Below are positions 1-8,158 of a stretch of DNA of 64,000 nt, piece by piece. Below the pieces are notes generated by a model, which made no database searches, was not told where the DNA came from, and worked only from the letters and a program-made list of their open reading frames with translations. Positions within the stretch are counted from its first letter, which is position 1, and each line of letters starts with the position of its first letter. The DNA is taken from the NCBI GenBank assembly GCA_014360995.1, contig JACIWL010000002.1:33308-97307 (forward strand). The letters run 5' to 3'. A program made the translations under genes and the position numbers. The DNA is from Candidatus Bipolaricaulota bacterium. GTDB lineage: Bacteria > Bipolaricaulota > Bipolaricaulia > Bipolaricaulales > Bipolaricaulaceae.

Positions 1-684
1 GGGGTTGGTGAGGGCGTTCACGAGCCAGTCGGTCCAACGGTAGTCAAACGCCCGCACCACCGCTCCCGCAAGGCCCGCCAAGGCCAAAACTTCGGCCAGG
101 GTCCCCGCCTCTCCCTCGGAGTAACCCCACTCCGCCGCAGTCTTGGCCGTGAGGGTCAAAAGCTTTCCCCGCTCGATGAGGCCGGGGATTTCCACATACG
201 GGTCCACCATGGCCTCGGCCACGCGGGGGTCCCGACCGCGGGTCTCCGCCGTGGCCCGGAACAAGGCGCGCACGGCAGACACGATCTTCTCTGGAGCTTG
301 TTCCATCCGGCCCTGGGGGTCGAAATAAACGGGTGTGGCCGCGCCCATGACCCCGCCGGGAGCAAAATAGATCTCCTCGCAGGCGATGGCCAAAAGGGCT
401 CCCGCTGAATAGGCCTCGCGGTTCACGTAGGCGATGGTGCGGACCTTCGCTCCAAGGATGAGGTCCCGGCAGGCTTGGGCGGCGTCGAGATACCCGCCCG
501 GGGTGGAAAACTCCAAAATCACCGCGGTGGCTCCGGCTTTCGCAGCCTCGCTTAAGCCCTTTTGCAGGTAGGAGACCATGCCCCGCCCAATCTCCCCTTC
601 CACCGTGAGGAGCCAAATCTCCCCACCCATCCCCAAAAGGGCCAGGCCCAAACCGGCCAACAGTGCTAACATTTTCCTGCCCAT
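1..684 (-). CDS. NfeD/ClpP-class membrane serine protease, N-terminal part (cut by window edge)
   Basis: The ORF track misses this gene because no stop lies inside the window. Translating the minus strand from ATG at 684 gives an open frame of 228 codons running off the left edge. It has an N-terminal hydrophobic signal/anchor, then the NfeD-type protease core: a 'STPGG' turn after a beta strand and 'NREAYSAGALLAIACEEI', where the Ser of YSAGA matches the catalytic Ser of the stomatin-cleaving 1510-N/NfeD family. Known members are membrane-anchored and usually pair with a stomatin/prohibitin-like protein, which is not visible here. The C-terminal membrane and OB domains would lie outside the window. 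The ORF listed at 44..694 is a shadow frame. Confidence 0.85.
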   Translation of the reverse strand, partial: MGRKMLALLAGLGLALLGMGGEIWLLTVEGEIGRGMVSYLQKGLSEAAKAGATAVILEFSTPGGYLDAAQACRDLILGAKVRTIAYVNREAYSAGALLAIACEEIYFAPGGVMGAATPVYFDPQGRMEQAPEKIVSAVRALFRATAETRGRDPRVAEAMVDPYVEIPGLIERGKLLTLTAKTAAEWGYSEGEAGTLAEVLALAGLAGAVVRAFDYRWTDWLVNALTNP

Positions 685-692
685 CCTTTGCC

Positions 693-698
693 ATTATA
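693..698 (-). promoter_or_regulatory. -10 box of the nfeD-like gene (near-leaderless)
   Basis: On the minus strand a perfect TATAAT ends only 8 bases before the ATG at 684, so transcription would begin within a couple of bases of the start codon. No convincing -35 is seen. The short stretch AAAGG before ATG is too close to the predicted transcript start to act as a normal Shine-Dalgarno site. Confidence 0.4.
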
Positions 699-738
699 AA
701 TCGTCGGCTAAACTAAGGGCCCTAAGAAAGGAGCGCCG

Positions 739-1506
739 TTGGTCTTTTGGGCGGAAAGTGTTTCCCCTTGGTTTTTAGGGTTCCTTGGGGGATTGGCCAT
801 TACTTTTCTCAACGCTGTGGGCGCCCTTTTGGTCCTCCTTTGGCCTAAGCCCCCTTCCCAGGCGGTTAATGCCATGCTGGGCTTTGCCGCGGGGGTCATG
901 CTTACCGCGAGCTTCACTAGCCTCATCCTTCCCGGGATCGAGGAGGGCGGGCTCTTCCCGGTAGTGGTGGGGATCGCCCTTGGCGCTCTCTTTCTCACCG
1001 TAGCAGACCGGGTTGTTCCCCATTTGCACCTTGAGCGCGGCCGCGAGGGGCTTCATGGGGAAAGGCTGCGCGCCGTTTGGCTTTTCATCCTGGCCATCAC
1101 CCTTCACAACCTACCCGAGGGTTTGGCCGTAGGGGTGGGCCTGGGCTCCGGAGACTTGGCCCGGGGCCTTCAGCTTGTGCTAGCCATCGGGCTACAAAAT
1201 ATTCCCGAAGGGTTGGCCGCGGCCGCAAGCGCTCTTAGCGCAGGTATGGGAAGCACATTTTATGCCGGGATCGTGGGGATTCGCGCCGGCCTTGTGGAGA
1301 TCCCCATGGCCGTTCTCGGCGCTTTGGCAGTGGAAGTGGCCCGGCCCCTTTTGCCCTATGCCATGGGCTTTGCCGCCGGGGCCATGCTATACGTGATTTC
1401 TGACGAAATCATCCCCGAGACACACCGCCAGGGACACGAGCGCTTGGCCACCCTGGGATTTCTCCTGGGCGCGGTGGCGATGCTCGCTTTGGACGTGGCC
1501 CTCTAG
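739..1506 (+). CDS. ZIP family metal transporter, GufA-like
   Basis: This 255-residue integral membrane protein has about eight hydrophobic segments. It carries the two signature metal-binding helices of GufA/ZupT-type ZIP permeases: HNLPEG near residue 122 and QNIPEG near residue 152. The family moves Zn2+ and other divalent cations into the cytoplasm. The start is TTG at 739, supported by AAAGGAG eight bases upstream (AAGAAAGGAGCGCCG then TTG). It is divergent from the nfeD-like gene and converges on the NYN gene, sharing the CTAG that encodes both stop codons. Substrate specificity cannot be told from sequence. Confidence 0.9.
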   Translation: MVFWAESVSPWFLGFLGGLAITFLNAVGALLVLLWPKPPSQAVNAMLGFAAGVMLTASFTSLILPGIEEGGLFPVVVGIALGALFLTVADRVVPHLHLERGREGLHGERLRAVWLFILAITLHNLPEGLAVGVGLGSGDLARGLQLVLAIGLQNIPEGLAAAASALSAGMGSTFYAGIVGIRAGLVEIPMAVLGALAVEVARPLLPYAMGFAAGAMLYVISDEIIPETHRQGHERLATLGFLLGAVAMLALDVAL

Positions 1507-2036
1507 CGGCCGAGGGCGCCGGCGCCCTCGGAGATGTGCCGCGGGACCAGCGTCCCCGGGATCTCGTCGATGTTTTGGAAGTAGTCGGAGGCGCGGATGA
1601 GCTCCACCGAGGTGGACCCCCGCCCAGGCCCGAGCACGCTCACCCTCTTTCCCCGACGGCTGAGGAAGTCCACGAGAGGCACGAAGTCCGAGTCCCCGCT
1701 CACAAGGATGAACTCCTCCACATAGGGGGCGAGTTCCGTCGCCTCGAGGACCATCTCCGTGTCCATGTTGGCCTTGAGCCCGCCGTCGGGGTGCTCCCGC
1801 ACCGGCTTGGTGATGACCCTAAACCCCATGAAGGAGAGGGCATCGATGAGGCGGATCCTCCGCTCATCCTCGCGCCGATACGGCACAAACGCGAGGAATT
1901 TCACCTCCCGCTCATCCAGCCCAAATTGCGTAAGAATGAATTCCTTGAGGGCGTCGTAGCGCACCTCGTACCCCTGGCGCTCATACGTTTCTTGAACGTT
2001 CTGCACGTCCACAAACACAGCAACACGCACTTTCAT
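1503..2036 (-). CDS. NYN-domain (LabA/DUF88) PIN-like nuclease
   Basis: The 177-residue protein begins with 'VRVAVFVDVQNVQ', continues with a 'MDTEMVLEA' segment and then 'LVSGDSDFVPLVDFL'. These are the three acidic motifs of the NYN fold in LabA-like proteins, which is a PIN/FLAP-like Mg2+-dependent RNase fold. All expected Asp residues are present, so catalysis is plausible. The last 25 residues look disordered. Its stop overlaps the ZIP gene stop by four bases (tail to tail). The RNA target is unknown. Confidence 0.85.
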   Translation of the reverse strand: MKVRVAVFVDVQNVQETYERQGYEVRYDALKEFILTQFGLDEREVKFLAFVPYRREDERRIRLIDALSFMGFRVITKPVREHPDGGLKANMDTEMVLEATELAPYVEEFILVSGDSDFVPLVDFLSRRGKRVSVLGPGRGSTSVELIRASDYFQNIDEIPGTLVPRHISEGAGALGR

Positions 2037-2190
2037 GGCTTTTCACCGGAAAAAGCTCAGACGGGCTCTTAAGAAGACCCTGGATCTATACCTGAGCTAC
2101 TTCCAAAAGGTATTTTAACCTCGGCCAAGCCCGGCGCAACATGGCCCAGTAAAACCCCTAAGAGTAAGATTGCCAAAGGAAGGAGGAGCT

Positions 2191-2562
2191 ATGATCGCCA
2201 AAATCCCAGTCAGAACGCAAAAACAGGAGGAGGCCATCGACATTACAGAAGAAGTGCAGCGTGTAATCAAGGAGTCTGGGGTGCGGGAGGGCTTTGTCAT
2301 CATCTATGTGCCCCACGATGCCGCGGCGGTGAGCATCCACCGCACCCTGGCGGAGGAGGAAGCGCCAAAGCTCGACGAGATGCTGGAGGCGGTAAATCCT
2401 GACCGCATCGCCCCGGAATACACCAAAGCCGCGCTGGTGGCCCCCACCGAAGTAGGAGTGGTGGTGGACGGGAGGATGGTGTTGGGAGAAGACCAGCGCA
2501 TCTACTTCTACGAGTTCGACGGCCCAAAGAACCGGGTGGTTTACGTGTTCGTGGGGGATTAG
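2191..2562 (+). CDS. Divergent YjbQ (UPF0047) family protein
   Basis: The 123-residue protein ends with the clear YjbQ signature 'DGRMVLGEDQRIYFYEFDGP' and has the earlier 'VPHDAAAVSI' motif, where the family normally reads VPHTTA. YjbQ-type proteins have been linked to secondary thiamine-phosphate synthase activity. The central H..EGN..AH block usual in the family seems to be missing, because the text goes straight from 'RIAPEYTKAALVAP' to the dGr.vLG motif. ATG 2191 was preferred over the upstream TTG at 2170 because AAGGAAGGAGG precedes it. The TAG stop directly abuts the next gene's ATG, so the two are probably cotranscribed. Confidence 0.75.
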   Translation: MIAKIPVRTQKQEEAIDITEEVQRVIKESGVREGFVIIYVPHDAAAVSIHRTLAEEEAPKLDEMLEAVNPDRIAPEYTKAALVAPTEVGVVVDGRMVLGEDQRIYFYEFDGPKNRVVYVFVGD

Positions 2563-4971
2563 ATGGGTATGAGGCGTCTCCTCTGTCTTCTTTGCCTTTT
2601 TGCCTGGACCTCCTTAGGGGTGGAAACCCTCGTTTTTGTGGAGGAGCCGTCGGCGGCGAAGGCTTTGGACATGATCCGCACCGGCGCCCTTGATCTTTAT
2701 GGCGCAGGCATTGCCGAGCCAACCCTTCTTCAGTTTGGAGCCGAGCCAAATCTTGTGTGTTCATCCACTTATAACGTCGTTTGGCACCTCAGCTTCAACC
2801 CCGCTGGCCCGCTATTTTCGGACGGAAGGCTCAACCCCTTCGCCGATCCCCGGGCCCGGGAGGCCATCAACTGGCTAGTGGATAGGGACTACATCGTTCA
2901 GGAGATCCTGCGTGGAGCGGGTTTGCCCCAGGTCCTTCCGTTGCGCCCTCTTTTTCCCGACTACGCCCGCCTGGCGCAGTATGCCCGGCCCCTGGAACTA
3001 CGGTACCAACATAACCCCGAGCAAGCCCGTGCTTATCTCTCTGAAGTCATGTACGCCCTTGGCGCAGAACTTGCGGATGGAAAATGGACCTTCCAGGGGG
3101 CTCTGGTGGAGATCCGCCTCCTCATCCGCACCGATGCCCGCCGCCCCCTCGGCGACTATTTGGCTGTCCTTCTTGAGGGCCTAGGTTTCGTTGTTGTTCG
3201 AATATACTCAACCTATGCGGAGGCGCTGCGAATCCTGTCTGCTCCCCCGGAGGATGGGCTTTGGCACATCTACACCAATAGCCTCGTCGTCTCCCTAATT
3301 GAGCGGGACGAGGCCAGCACTTTCCAGCTCAACTACACTCCGGCTTTTCCTTACCCGCCGTGGCAGTACCTGCGCCCAAGTCCAGAACTGGCCGCGCTTT
3401 CCGACCGCTTGGCCCGGAGGGACTTCTCCTCCTTTGAAGAGCGGGAAGCCCTTATGGCCCAGGCCTTGGAGCTGGCCATGAAGGACTCCTCTCAGGTGTG
3501 GCTGGCGGTGCGGGCCGCATGTTATCCCCATGCGGCGGATTTGTCCTTGGCCGTGGACCTCGCGGCGGGGATCGCAACCGGCGTTTGGGCCCGCACTTTG
3601 GTCTCCACAAAAGAGACGGTAAGGGTTGGCCTTCCTTCGCTTCTTTCCGCGCCCATAAACCCAATAGCTGGCTCATTCACCATTTACGATCAAGCCATCA
3701 TCCGGGCCACCGCCGATCCCCCCCTCCTTCCTCACCCTCAAAGCGGCCTGTACATCCCCGTAGACCTGGCGAGGGCCGAGGTGGAAGTGGAGGAAGGTTT
3801 TCCCGTCCAAAAGAGTTCGGACTGGCTTGAGCTTCGCCTCGTTCCGAAGATAACCGTTCCCAAAGAGGCTTGGCTTGCGTGGGATGCGAAAGCAATACGG
3901 TTTTACACGGTGGGCGAGGTTTACCCCCAGGGGCTTCATGCCGCGGCCCGCGTGGTATTGCACTTCCGCCCGGATCTTTGGGAGAAGACCTGGCACGATG
4001 GGACCCGTCTTTCCCTTGGCGATTTCTTGCTTCGCCTGATCCTCCTTTTTGACCGGGCTAACCCAGAAAGCCCCGTTTACGACGAGAGCGCAGAGCCGGC
4101 CTTGGAGCATTTGCGGGCGCATTTCCGGGGCGTTCTTATTCGAAGCGTCGAGCCCTTAGTAGTGGAAGTCTATACGGACCTGCGCTTTTTGGACGCGGAA
4201 TGGCTTGTGGCCAAGGCGGCGGAGCTCGTGTACCCATTTTACGAACAAGGGCCCGGCCCTTGGCATGTTTTGGCTCTCCTCCTTTGGGCCGAGGCCGAAG
4301 GAAAAATAGCTCTTTCTCAAAGCAAGGCCAAGACAAAAAATGTGGAATGGGCTAACCTCCTTGCCGGACCGTCTCCAGCGATCCTCGCCGAGGTACTGCA
4401 AAGGGCACAGAATGCCCGCTTCCTTCCCTATGCGAACTTTTTGGGAGGTTTCGTGTCCGAAAGGGAGAGGGGCGAGCGCTATGCGGCGTTAGCCCGCTTT
4501 TACGAGACGTACGGGCATTTTTGGGTGGGAAACGGCCCGTTTTATTTGGAGTTCGTGAAGCCGGTGGAGAAGGTTTTGATCCTGCGGCGTTGGCCGGGGT
4601 ATCTCGCCCCAACGGGGAGTTTGGCCGATCTCGCGAAGCCCCGGCTTCCCTGGGTGGAGGTGGAAGGACCTGCCCTCCTCAGCCCATTTAGCTCGGCCAC
4701 TTTCACGATCACCGTGGGATATGACGATGAGATCCTCGGGCCGGACCAGGTCATTTTTGTGAAGTATCTCCTCTTTGACCACAGGGAGAACTTGGTGAGC
4801 TGGGGTTTCGCCGAGCCCAGTCCTGCTGGCTTTCGCCTGGAGATCGGGCCCGAAGTCCTGGAAAAGCTTGGGCCGGGTCCGGCCCGGCTAGAGGTGGTGG
4901 CCGCGTTGGCGGAAGTGGCCATATCCGCCTGGGGGAAAGTCGTCTTGACGGTGGTGGCGCCCGGCGGTTGA
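2563..4971 (+). CDS. Large secreted family-5 solute-binding-like protein, apparently circularly permuted
   Basis: This 802-residue protein has an N-terminal signal peptide. Motifs of extracellular solute-binding family 5 (peptide/nickel) are present but in swapped order. Residues about 40-330 look like the family's C-terminal half: 'TGALDLY', 'DPRAREAINWLVDRDYIVQEI' and 'NPEQARAYLSE'. Residues about 352-665 look like its N-terminal half: a 'RVGLP...NPIAG' opening, 'WHDGTRLSLGDFLLR' near 477 and 'FWVGNGPFYLE' near 650. A beta-rich domain of about 120 residues follows. The usual length is 500-600 residues. The start ATG follows the yjbQ TAG directly; ATG at 2569 is an alternative. No transporter subunits are adjacent, and the ligand is unknown. 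Confidence 0.7.
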   Translation: MGMRRLLCLLCLFAWTSLGVETLVFVEEPSAAKALDMIRTGALDLYGAGIAEPTLLQFGAEPNLVCSSTYNVVWHLSFNPAGPLFSDGRLNPFADPRAREAINWLVDRDYIVQEILRGAGLPQVLPLRPLFPDYARLAQYARPLELRYQHNPEQARAYLSEVMYALGAELADGKWTFQGALVEIRLLIRTDARRPLGDYLAVLLEGLGFVVVRIYSTYAEALRILSAPPEDGLWHIYTNSLVVSLIERDEASTFQLNYTPAFPYPPWQYLRPSPELAALSDRLARRDFSSFEEREALMAQALELAMKDSSQVWLAVRAACYPHAADLSLAVDLAAGIATGVWARTLVSTKETVRVGLPSLLSAPINPIAGSFTIYDQAIIRATADPPLLPHPQSGLYIPVDLARAEVEVEEGFPVQKSSDWLELRLVPKITVPKEAWLAWDAKAIRFYTVGEVYPQGLHAAARVVLHFRPDLWEKTWHDGTRLSLGDFLLRLILLFDRANPESPVYDESAEPALEHLRAHFRGVLIRSVEPLVVEVYTDLRFLDAEWLVAKAAELVYPFYEQGPGPWHVLALLLWAEAEGKIALSQSKAKTKNVEWANLLAGPSPAILAEVLQRAQNARFLPYANFLGGFVSERERGERYAALARFYETYGHFWVGNGPFYLEFVKPVEKVLILRRWPGYLAPTGSLADLAKPRLPWVEVEGPALLSPFSSATFTITVGYDDEILGPDQVIFVKYLLFDHRENLVSWGFAEPSPAGFRLEIGPEVLEKLGPGPARLEVVAALAEVAISAWGKVVLTVVAPGG

Positions 4972-4997
4972 CGGGGCTGTTCCTTTGTCGGTAGGAT
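4968..4997 (+). promoter_or_regulatory. Promoter of the tRNA-Asn/tRNA-Ile pair
   Basis: TTGACG (5/6 match) and TAGGAT are separated by 18 bases. The -35 box overlaps the stop codon of the solute-binding protein gene. Transcription would start near 5004, just before tRNA-Asn. Confidence 0.6.
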
Positions 4998-5006
4998 TAA
5001 GCGTAC

Positions 5007-5082
5007 TCCCCGGTAGCTCAGTTGGCAGAGCGGCCGGCTGTTAACCGGCGGGTCGGAGGTTCGAGTCCTCCCCGGGGAGCCA
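5007..5082 (+). tRNA. tRNA-Asn (anticodon GTT)
   Basis: A full cloverleaf can be drawn. Acceptor TCCCCGG (5007-5013) pairs with CCGGGGA (5072-5078), the D-arm contains TAGCTCAGTTGGCAGAG, anticodon stem GCCGG/CCGGC holds the loop CTGTTAA with GTT at 5040-5042, and the T-arm contains GGTTCGAGTCC. The discriminator is G and the 3' CCA is encoded (5080-5082). The stems are very GC-rich. Confidence 0.97.
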
Positions 5083-5083
5083 G

Positions 5084-5157
<74 letters not shown>

Positions 5158-5160
5158 TTT

Positions 5161-5910
5161 TTATTCGCTGAACTCGAGCTCAGCCAAATTTTTCAAAACC
5201 GCGTCGGCATGAGGCCTAAGTTCCTCGGGCGTCCCCAACCCCGTGAGGACCCCAAAGGCGGCGAGGCAGCCGGCCGCCCGGCCAGCCTGTAGGTCGGAGG
5301 CGGTGTCCCCAACCATAACCGCCTCCGCTGGCGAAAGCCCAAGGAGCCCGCAGGCCCGCAAGACTGGGTCAGGCGCGGGCTTCTTCACCGGGCAAAGGTC
5401 CAGGCCCACCACAGCATCGATCAACTCCTCCCAACCCAGCGCCCGAAGATGAAGGCGCGCCGGAGCGGAAGAATCGTGAGTCACCACGCCAATCTTGCCC
5501 CCAGCCCTTTTTATCCGTTGGAGGACCTCTCCCGCTCCAGGGGTAGGGGCGAGGTGTTTTTCGAAGGGGAAATCCTCGTCCACCTCGGCGAACACCTTCT
5601 TCACCAGGGGCAGGACCTCAAAGACGGGGACATTGAGCTTTTGAGAGAGATATTGGGCGGTAGCTTCTTCCGCTTCCCCGCGGGGGAGGGGGATGATCCC
5701 CCAATCTCCTGGTCGTTCAGGCTTAACCCCCATGAACTTGGCCAGGGTCTCGGCTTGCGCGGAGGTCAGCCCTAAAGCCCGCGCCAGACGCCTGGCCCGC
5801 TCCGCCATCACCAAAAACCAGTGGTCGAAGGTGATGAGGGTGCCGTCCTTGTCAAAGAGGAAAGCCCGGGCAAGAAACGGGCGGCCGTTTAGGTGAAACC
5901 GAACGGGCAT
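5161..5910 (-). CDS. HAD-superfamily phosphatase, phosphoglycolate-phosphatase-like
   Basis: The 249-residue protein has all four HAD motifs: 'FLFDKDGTL' (nucleophile Asp, near residue 20), 'GVVTHDS', the Lys in 'VKKPAPDP', and 'VMVGDTASDLQAG'. A helical cap lies between motifs I and II, as in subfamily IA (Gph/PGP-like). The likely role is hydrolysis of a small phosphoester; the substrate cannot be assigned. The start is ATG at 5910. A possible promoter (TTGTCC, 16 bp, TAGCAT) lies just upstream, with the -10 only 7 bases from ATG. It is transcribed toward the tRNA pair. Confidence 0.85.
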   Translation of the reverse strand: MPVRFHLNGRPFLARAFLFDKDGTLITFDHWFLVMAERARRLARALGLTSAQAETLAKFMGVKPERPGDWGIIPLPRGEAEEATAQYLSQKLNVPVFEVLPLVKKVFAEVDEDFPFEKHLAPTPGAGEVLQRIKRAGGKIGVVTHDSSAPARLHLRALGWEELIDAVVGLDLCPVKKPAPDPVLRACGLLGLSPAEAVMVGDTASDLQAGRAAGCLAAFGVLTGLGTPEELRPHADAVLKNLAELEFSE

Positions 5911-5928
5911 AGGCCGAATGCTACCCCT

Positions 5929-5986
5929 CTTTGGGCCCAGGACAAGGCCCCTTTTGTGGAAATCGTCACGGACAAAGGGCCCAAAG
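5929..5986. repeat. 10-bp inverted repeat in the HAD/DUF4015 divergent spacer
   Basis: CTTTGGGCCC (5929-5938) is repeated in inverted orientation as GGGCCCAAAG (5977-5986), 38 bases apart, in the 130-bp spacer between two divergent genes. The second arm is followed directly by the palindrome GACCCGGGTC. The arms overlap the place where the HAD gene promoter is expected, so an operator or a cruciform is possible. No protein-binding evidence exists. Confidence 0.45.
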
Positions 5987-6040
5987 ACCCGGGTCCTTGG
6001 GTCCCTGACCCCTTCCCTTTCCTGGATACGCTAAGGCCCG

Positions 6041-7108
6041 ATGAAACTAAGCCCTTGGTTTTTCGTGCTCGTTCTCGGTGCTTTTGTCTTAGGGATAGCT
6101 TTTTTGGCGCAAGCCCCCAGTCCCCCGGAGGAGGTCAGCCCCCCGCCAAACCCTGAGGTTCCGGGTTCTACAAACGGGGAAAAATCGGCAGCCAATATCC
6201 ACGGACGGCGCGGTGTCTATCTCACCGCCTATGCCGCGGCCAACCCTACCCTTTTGTCCCAGGTGCTCGAGCAGAGCCGAAAGTTCGGGCTCAACGCCTT
6301 GGTCGTGGACATCAAAAACAACAACGGAGAGGTCTGCTACGCTTCCGAGGTCCCGTTAGCGAAAACCATTGGGGCCGTAAAACCCGTCCTGGATCTTCCC
6401 CGGCTCATCAGGGACCTCCAGGAAAAGGGCTTTTATGTGATCGCCCGCCAGGTGGTTTTTTACGATCCCCTTTTGGCCAAATACTTTGGGCAAGGGGAAA
6501 CACCCTGGGTTTTGCCCACCAATAACACCGCTTTGGCCTACAATTTGGCCATCGCCAAAGAGGTGGAAAGCTTTGGGGTCGACGAAATACAGTTCGATTA
6601 CATTCGCTTCCCCGACGATGGCCCCATCGGCCCCGACTATTCCGCACGGTGTGAAGCGGTAGCGGCCTTTTTGGCCCAGGCCAGAGCCACCCTTTCCGTC
6701 CCCATCTCCGCGGACGTCTATGGGCGGGTCATGTGGCCGTGGAACGCCCAAAAAATCGACCCGATCGGGCAGAATCTGGAGGACATCGCCCGCCATGTGC
6801 ACGTGGTCTCCCCCATGCTTTATCCCTCCCACTTCGTGGAGGAGGAGCTCAAGGCCGATCCATATGGAACAGTATTTCGGACGATGTCCCATGGAAAGTC
6901 ACGGACGAAAACCCCGCTTCGGCCGTATCTCCAGGCTTTTCCCATGGCGATTCCCGTGGGGATGGGCCTTCCGGAGTACATCGTGGCCCAAGTCCGGGCG
7001 GCCGAGGCCGCGGGGGCAGATGGTTATCTCTTTTGGAACCCGCGGGGCGACTATTCCGCTTTGTGGCAGGCTTTGGAGGTTTTGGCAAGGGAGAAGGGCG
7101 GGGCGTAG
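6041..7108 (+). CDS. Secreted putative glycoside hydrolase (DUF4015/GH-like TIM barrel)
   Basis: The 355-residue protein has an N-terminal signal/anchor (residues 1-27) and a Pro-rich linker, then a TIM-barrel-like domain typical of the DUF4015 putative glycosyl hydrolases. Seen are 'GVYLTAYAAAN', 'NALVVDIKNNNGEV', 'VDEIQFDYIRFPDDG' and 'VVSPMLYPSHF'. The Asp in DIKNNNG and the DEIQFDYIRFP motif are the family's candidate active-site residues. It probably acts on cell-envelope or extracellular glycans, but no substrate is established. The start ATG follows CTAAGG. The next secreted protein begins one base after its stop, suggesting cotranscription. Confidence 0.8.
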   Translation: MKLSPWFFVLVLGAFVLGIAFLAQAPSPPEEVSPPPNPEVPGSTNGEKSAANIHGRRGVYLTAYAAANPTLLSQVLEQSRKFGLNALVVDIKNNNGEVCYASEVPLAKTIGAVKPVLDLPRLIRDLQEKGFYVIARQVVFYDPLLAKYFGQGETPWVLPTNNTALAYNLAIAKEVESFGVDEIQFDYIRFPDDGPIGPDYSARCEAVAAFLAQARATLSVPISADVYGRVMWPWNAQKIDPIGQNLEDIARHVHVVSPMLYPSHFVEEELKADPYGTVFRTMSHGKSRTKTPLRPYLQAFPMAIPVGMGLPEYIVAQVRAAEAAGADGYLFWNPRGDYSALWQALEVLAREKGGA

Positions 7109-7109
7109 A

Positions 7110-8153
7110 ATGGGTAGAAAGGGGGTCAGGGTGCGCACTGGTCTCGTGGCGGCGGTGATTTTCATTACTTTTGGGAGTCTTGCTTCCAACCTTTACCCTG
7201 CGACCTTCACAAGCACGGGCGAGGAAAAAGGGGGGTTGTATTGGCTTAAAGATCCGCGAATGTACGCCGTGGCCTCCTGGCACTTCACGGGCGTCATCCC
7301 TGGGCAGTGGACCTTAGTTTTGGTGGCGGAGGCGTTCGATCCCTGCGAAGAATTTGGCTGTGAGCGGAGCGTGACCCTCCAAGTTTTTTGGCGGCAGCAA
7401 GTGGATGAGCCATGGACCTGGCGGTTTGTGGAGCTGCGCCCGGAAGAGGGGGAGTGCCAGGTTCAGGGGGAGCTTCCCTTAAGGCTGCTTGGTCCGGAGC
7501 TTTGGGTGCTCGTGCGGCGGGCCATCCCCTGCGAGCCATTCTTGGGCTTTTCCCATGCTTCCGCGTACCTTCGGCCGCCCAAAGTGGTGGAAAAGCCTCC
7601 GGCACCGCCGGAGCCAGTACCCACTCCGCCGCCACCCCCACCCCCTCCGCCTCCTCCCACCCCGGCTTGCCAAATCGGCCCCTTCTTCTCTTGCACTCCC
7701 GGAGAAGTTCTTCCGGAATGCTTGCCCAACGTAGATCTGAAAACTCTCGCCCGTGTCGCTCTCCTTGAGACTCATGGCCCGGACGACGCCCAAGCCCTGG
7801 AGGTCGGGCACTATGTGGGAGAAATCCTCCCCGGCGACTATCAGGACTGGTACAAGTTCTCTGTACCTAAGGGCGAAGCCCGCCTCGTCTATTTGGAGAC
7901 CTTTGGCGACCTGGTAGTGGACGTGTATCTTGTCCACGACCCCTGTGGCACAGATTTGGCCGTCTGTTACCAAGTTCGGGGGCCGGCGGTGATCGAGGCG
8001 CCCTGCCAGGCCGGGGTGGAGTGCATCACCATCCCCGATGGGCTCACCGAGTGCTTTAGGGGGCCTACCTGCGGCTTTTTCCTCCGCATCGTGTGGCGCG
8101 CGGGCTCTGGCCAATACTTCCTTTCCATTTTGCCGGGGGAGATCGCACCGTAG
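7110..8153 (+). CDS. Secreted protein with polyproline hinge and PPC-like C-terminal domain
   Basis: The ORF track begins upstream in shadow sequence. ATG 7110 gives 347 residues with a signal peptide ('VAAVIFITFGSLASN'). An N-terminal beta-rich domain of about 150 residues, containing several Cys, is followed by a low-complexity hinge with eleven consecutive Pro. The C-terminal domain ('LPGDYQDWYKFSVPKGEARL', 'LVVDVYLVHDPCG') resembles the bacterial pre-peptidase C-terminal fold. The Cys pairs (for example CEEFGC and CQAGVEC) suggest disulphides outside the cytoplasm. I do not recognise the N-terminal domain. It is probably cotranscribed with the DUF4015 protein. Confidence 0.7.
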   Translation: MGRKGVRVRTGLVAAVIFITFGSLASNLYPATFTSTGEEKGGLYWLKDPRMYAVASWHFTGVIPGQWTLVLVAEAFDPCEEFGCERSVTLQVFWRQQVDEPWTWRFVELRPEEGECQVQGELPLRLLGPELWVLVRRAIPCEPFLGFSHASAYLRPPKVVEKPPAPPEPVPTPPPPPPPPPPPTPACQIGPFFSCTPGEVLPECLPNVDLKTLARVALLETHGPDDAQALEVGHYVGEILPGDYQDWYKFSVPKGEARLVYLETFGDLVVDVYLVHDPCGTDLAVCYQVRGPAVIEAPCQAGVECITIPDGLTECFRGPTCGFFLRIVWRAGSGQYFLSILPGEIAP

Positions 8154-8158
8154 GCGAA

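Noticed and set aside
44-694. 216-codon ORF listed in the track at the left edge
   Set aside because: Arg/Gly/Pro-rich shadow; another frame on the same strand encodes the NfeD-type protease running off the window.
7600-7665. CCN-rich tract as a simple-sequence repeat or CRISPR-like unit
   Set aside because: It encodes the polyproline hinge of a secreted protein in frame; no spacer-repeat structure exists. No CRISPR array is seen anywhere in the window.
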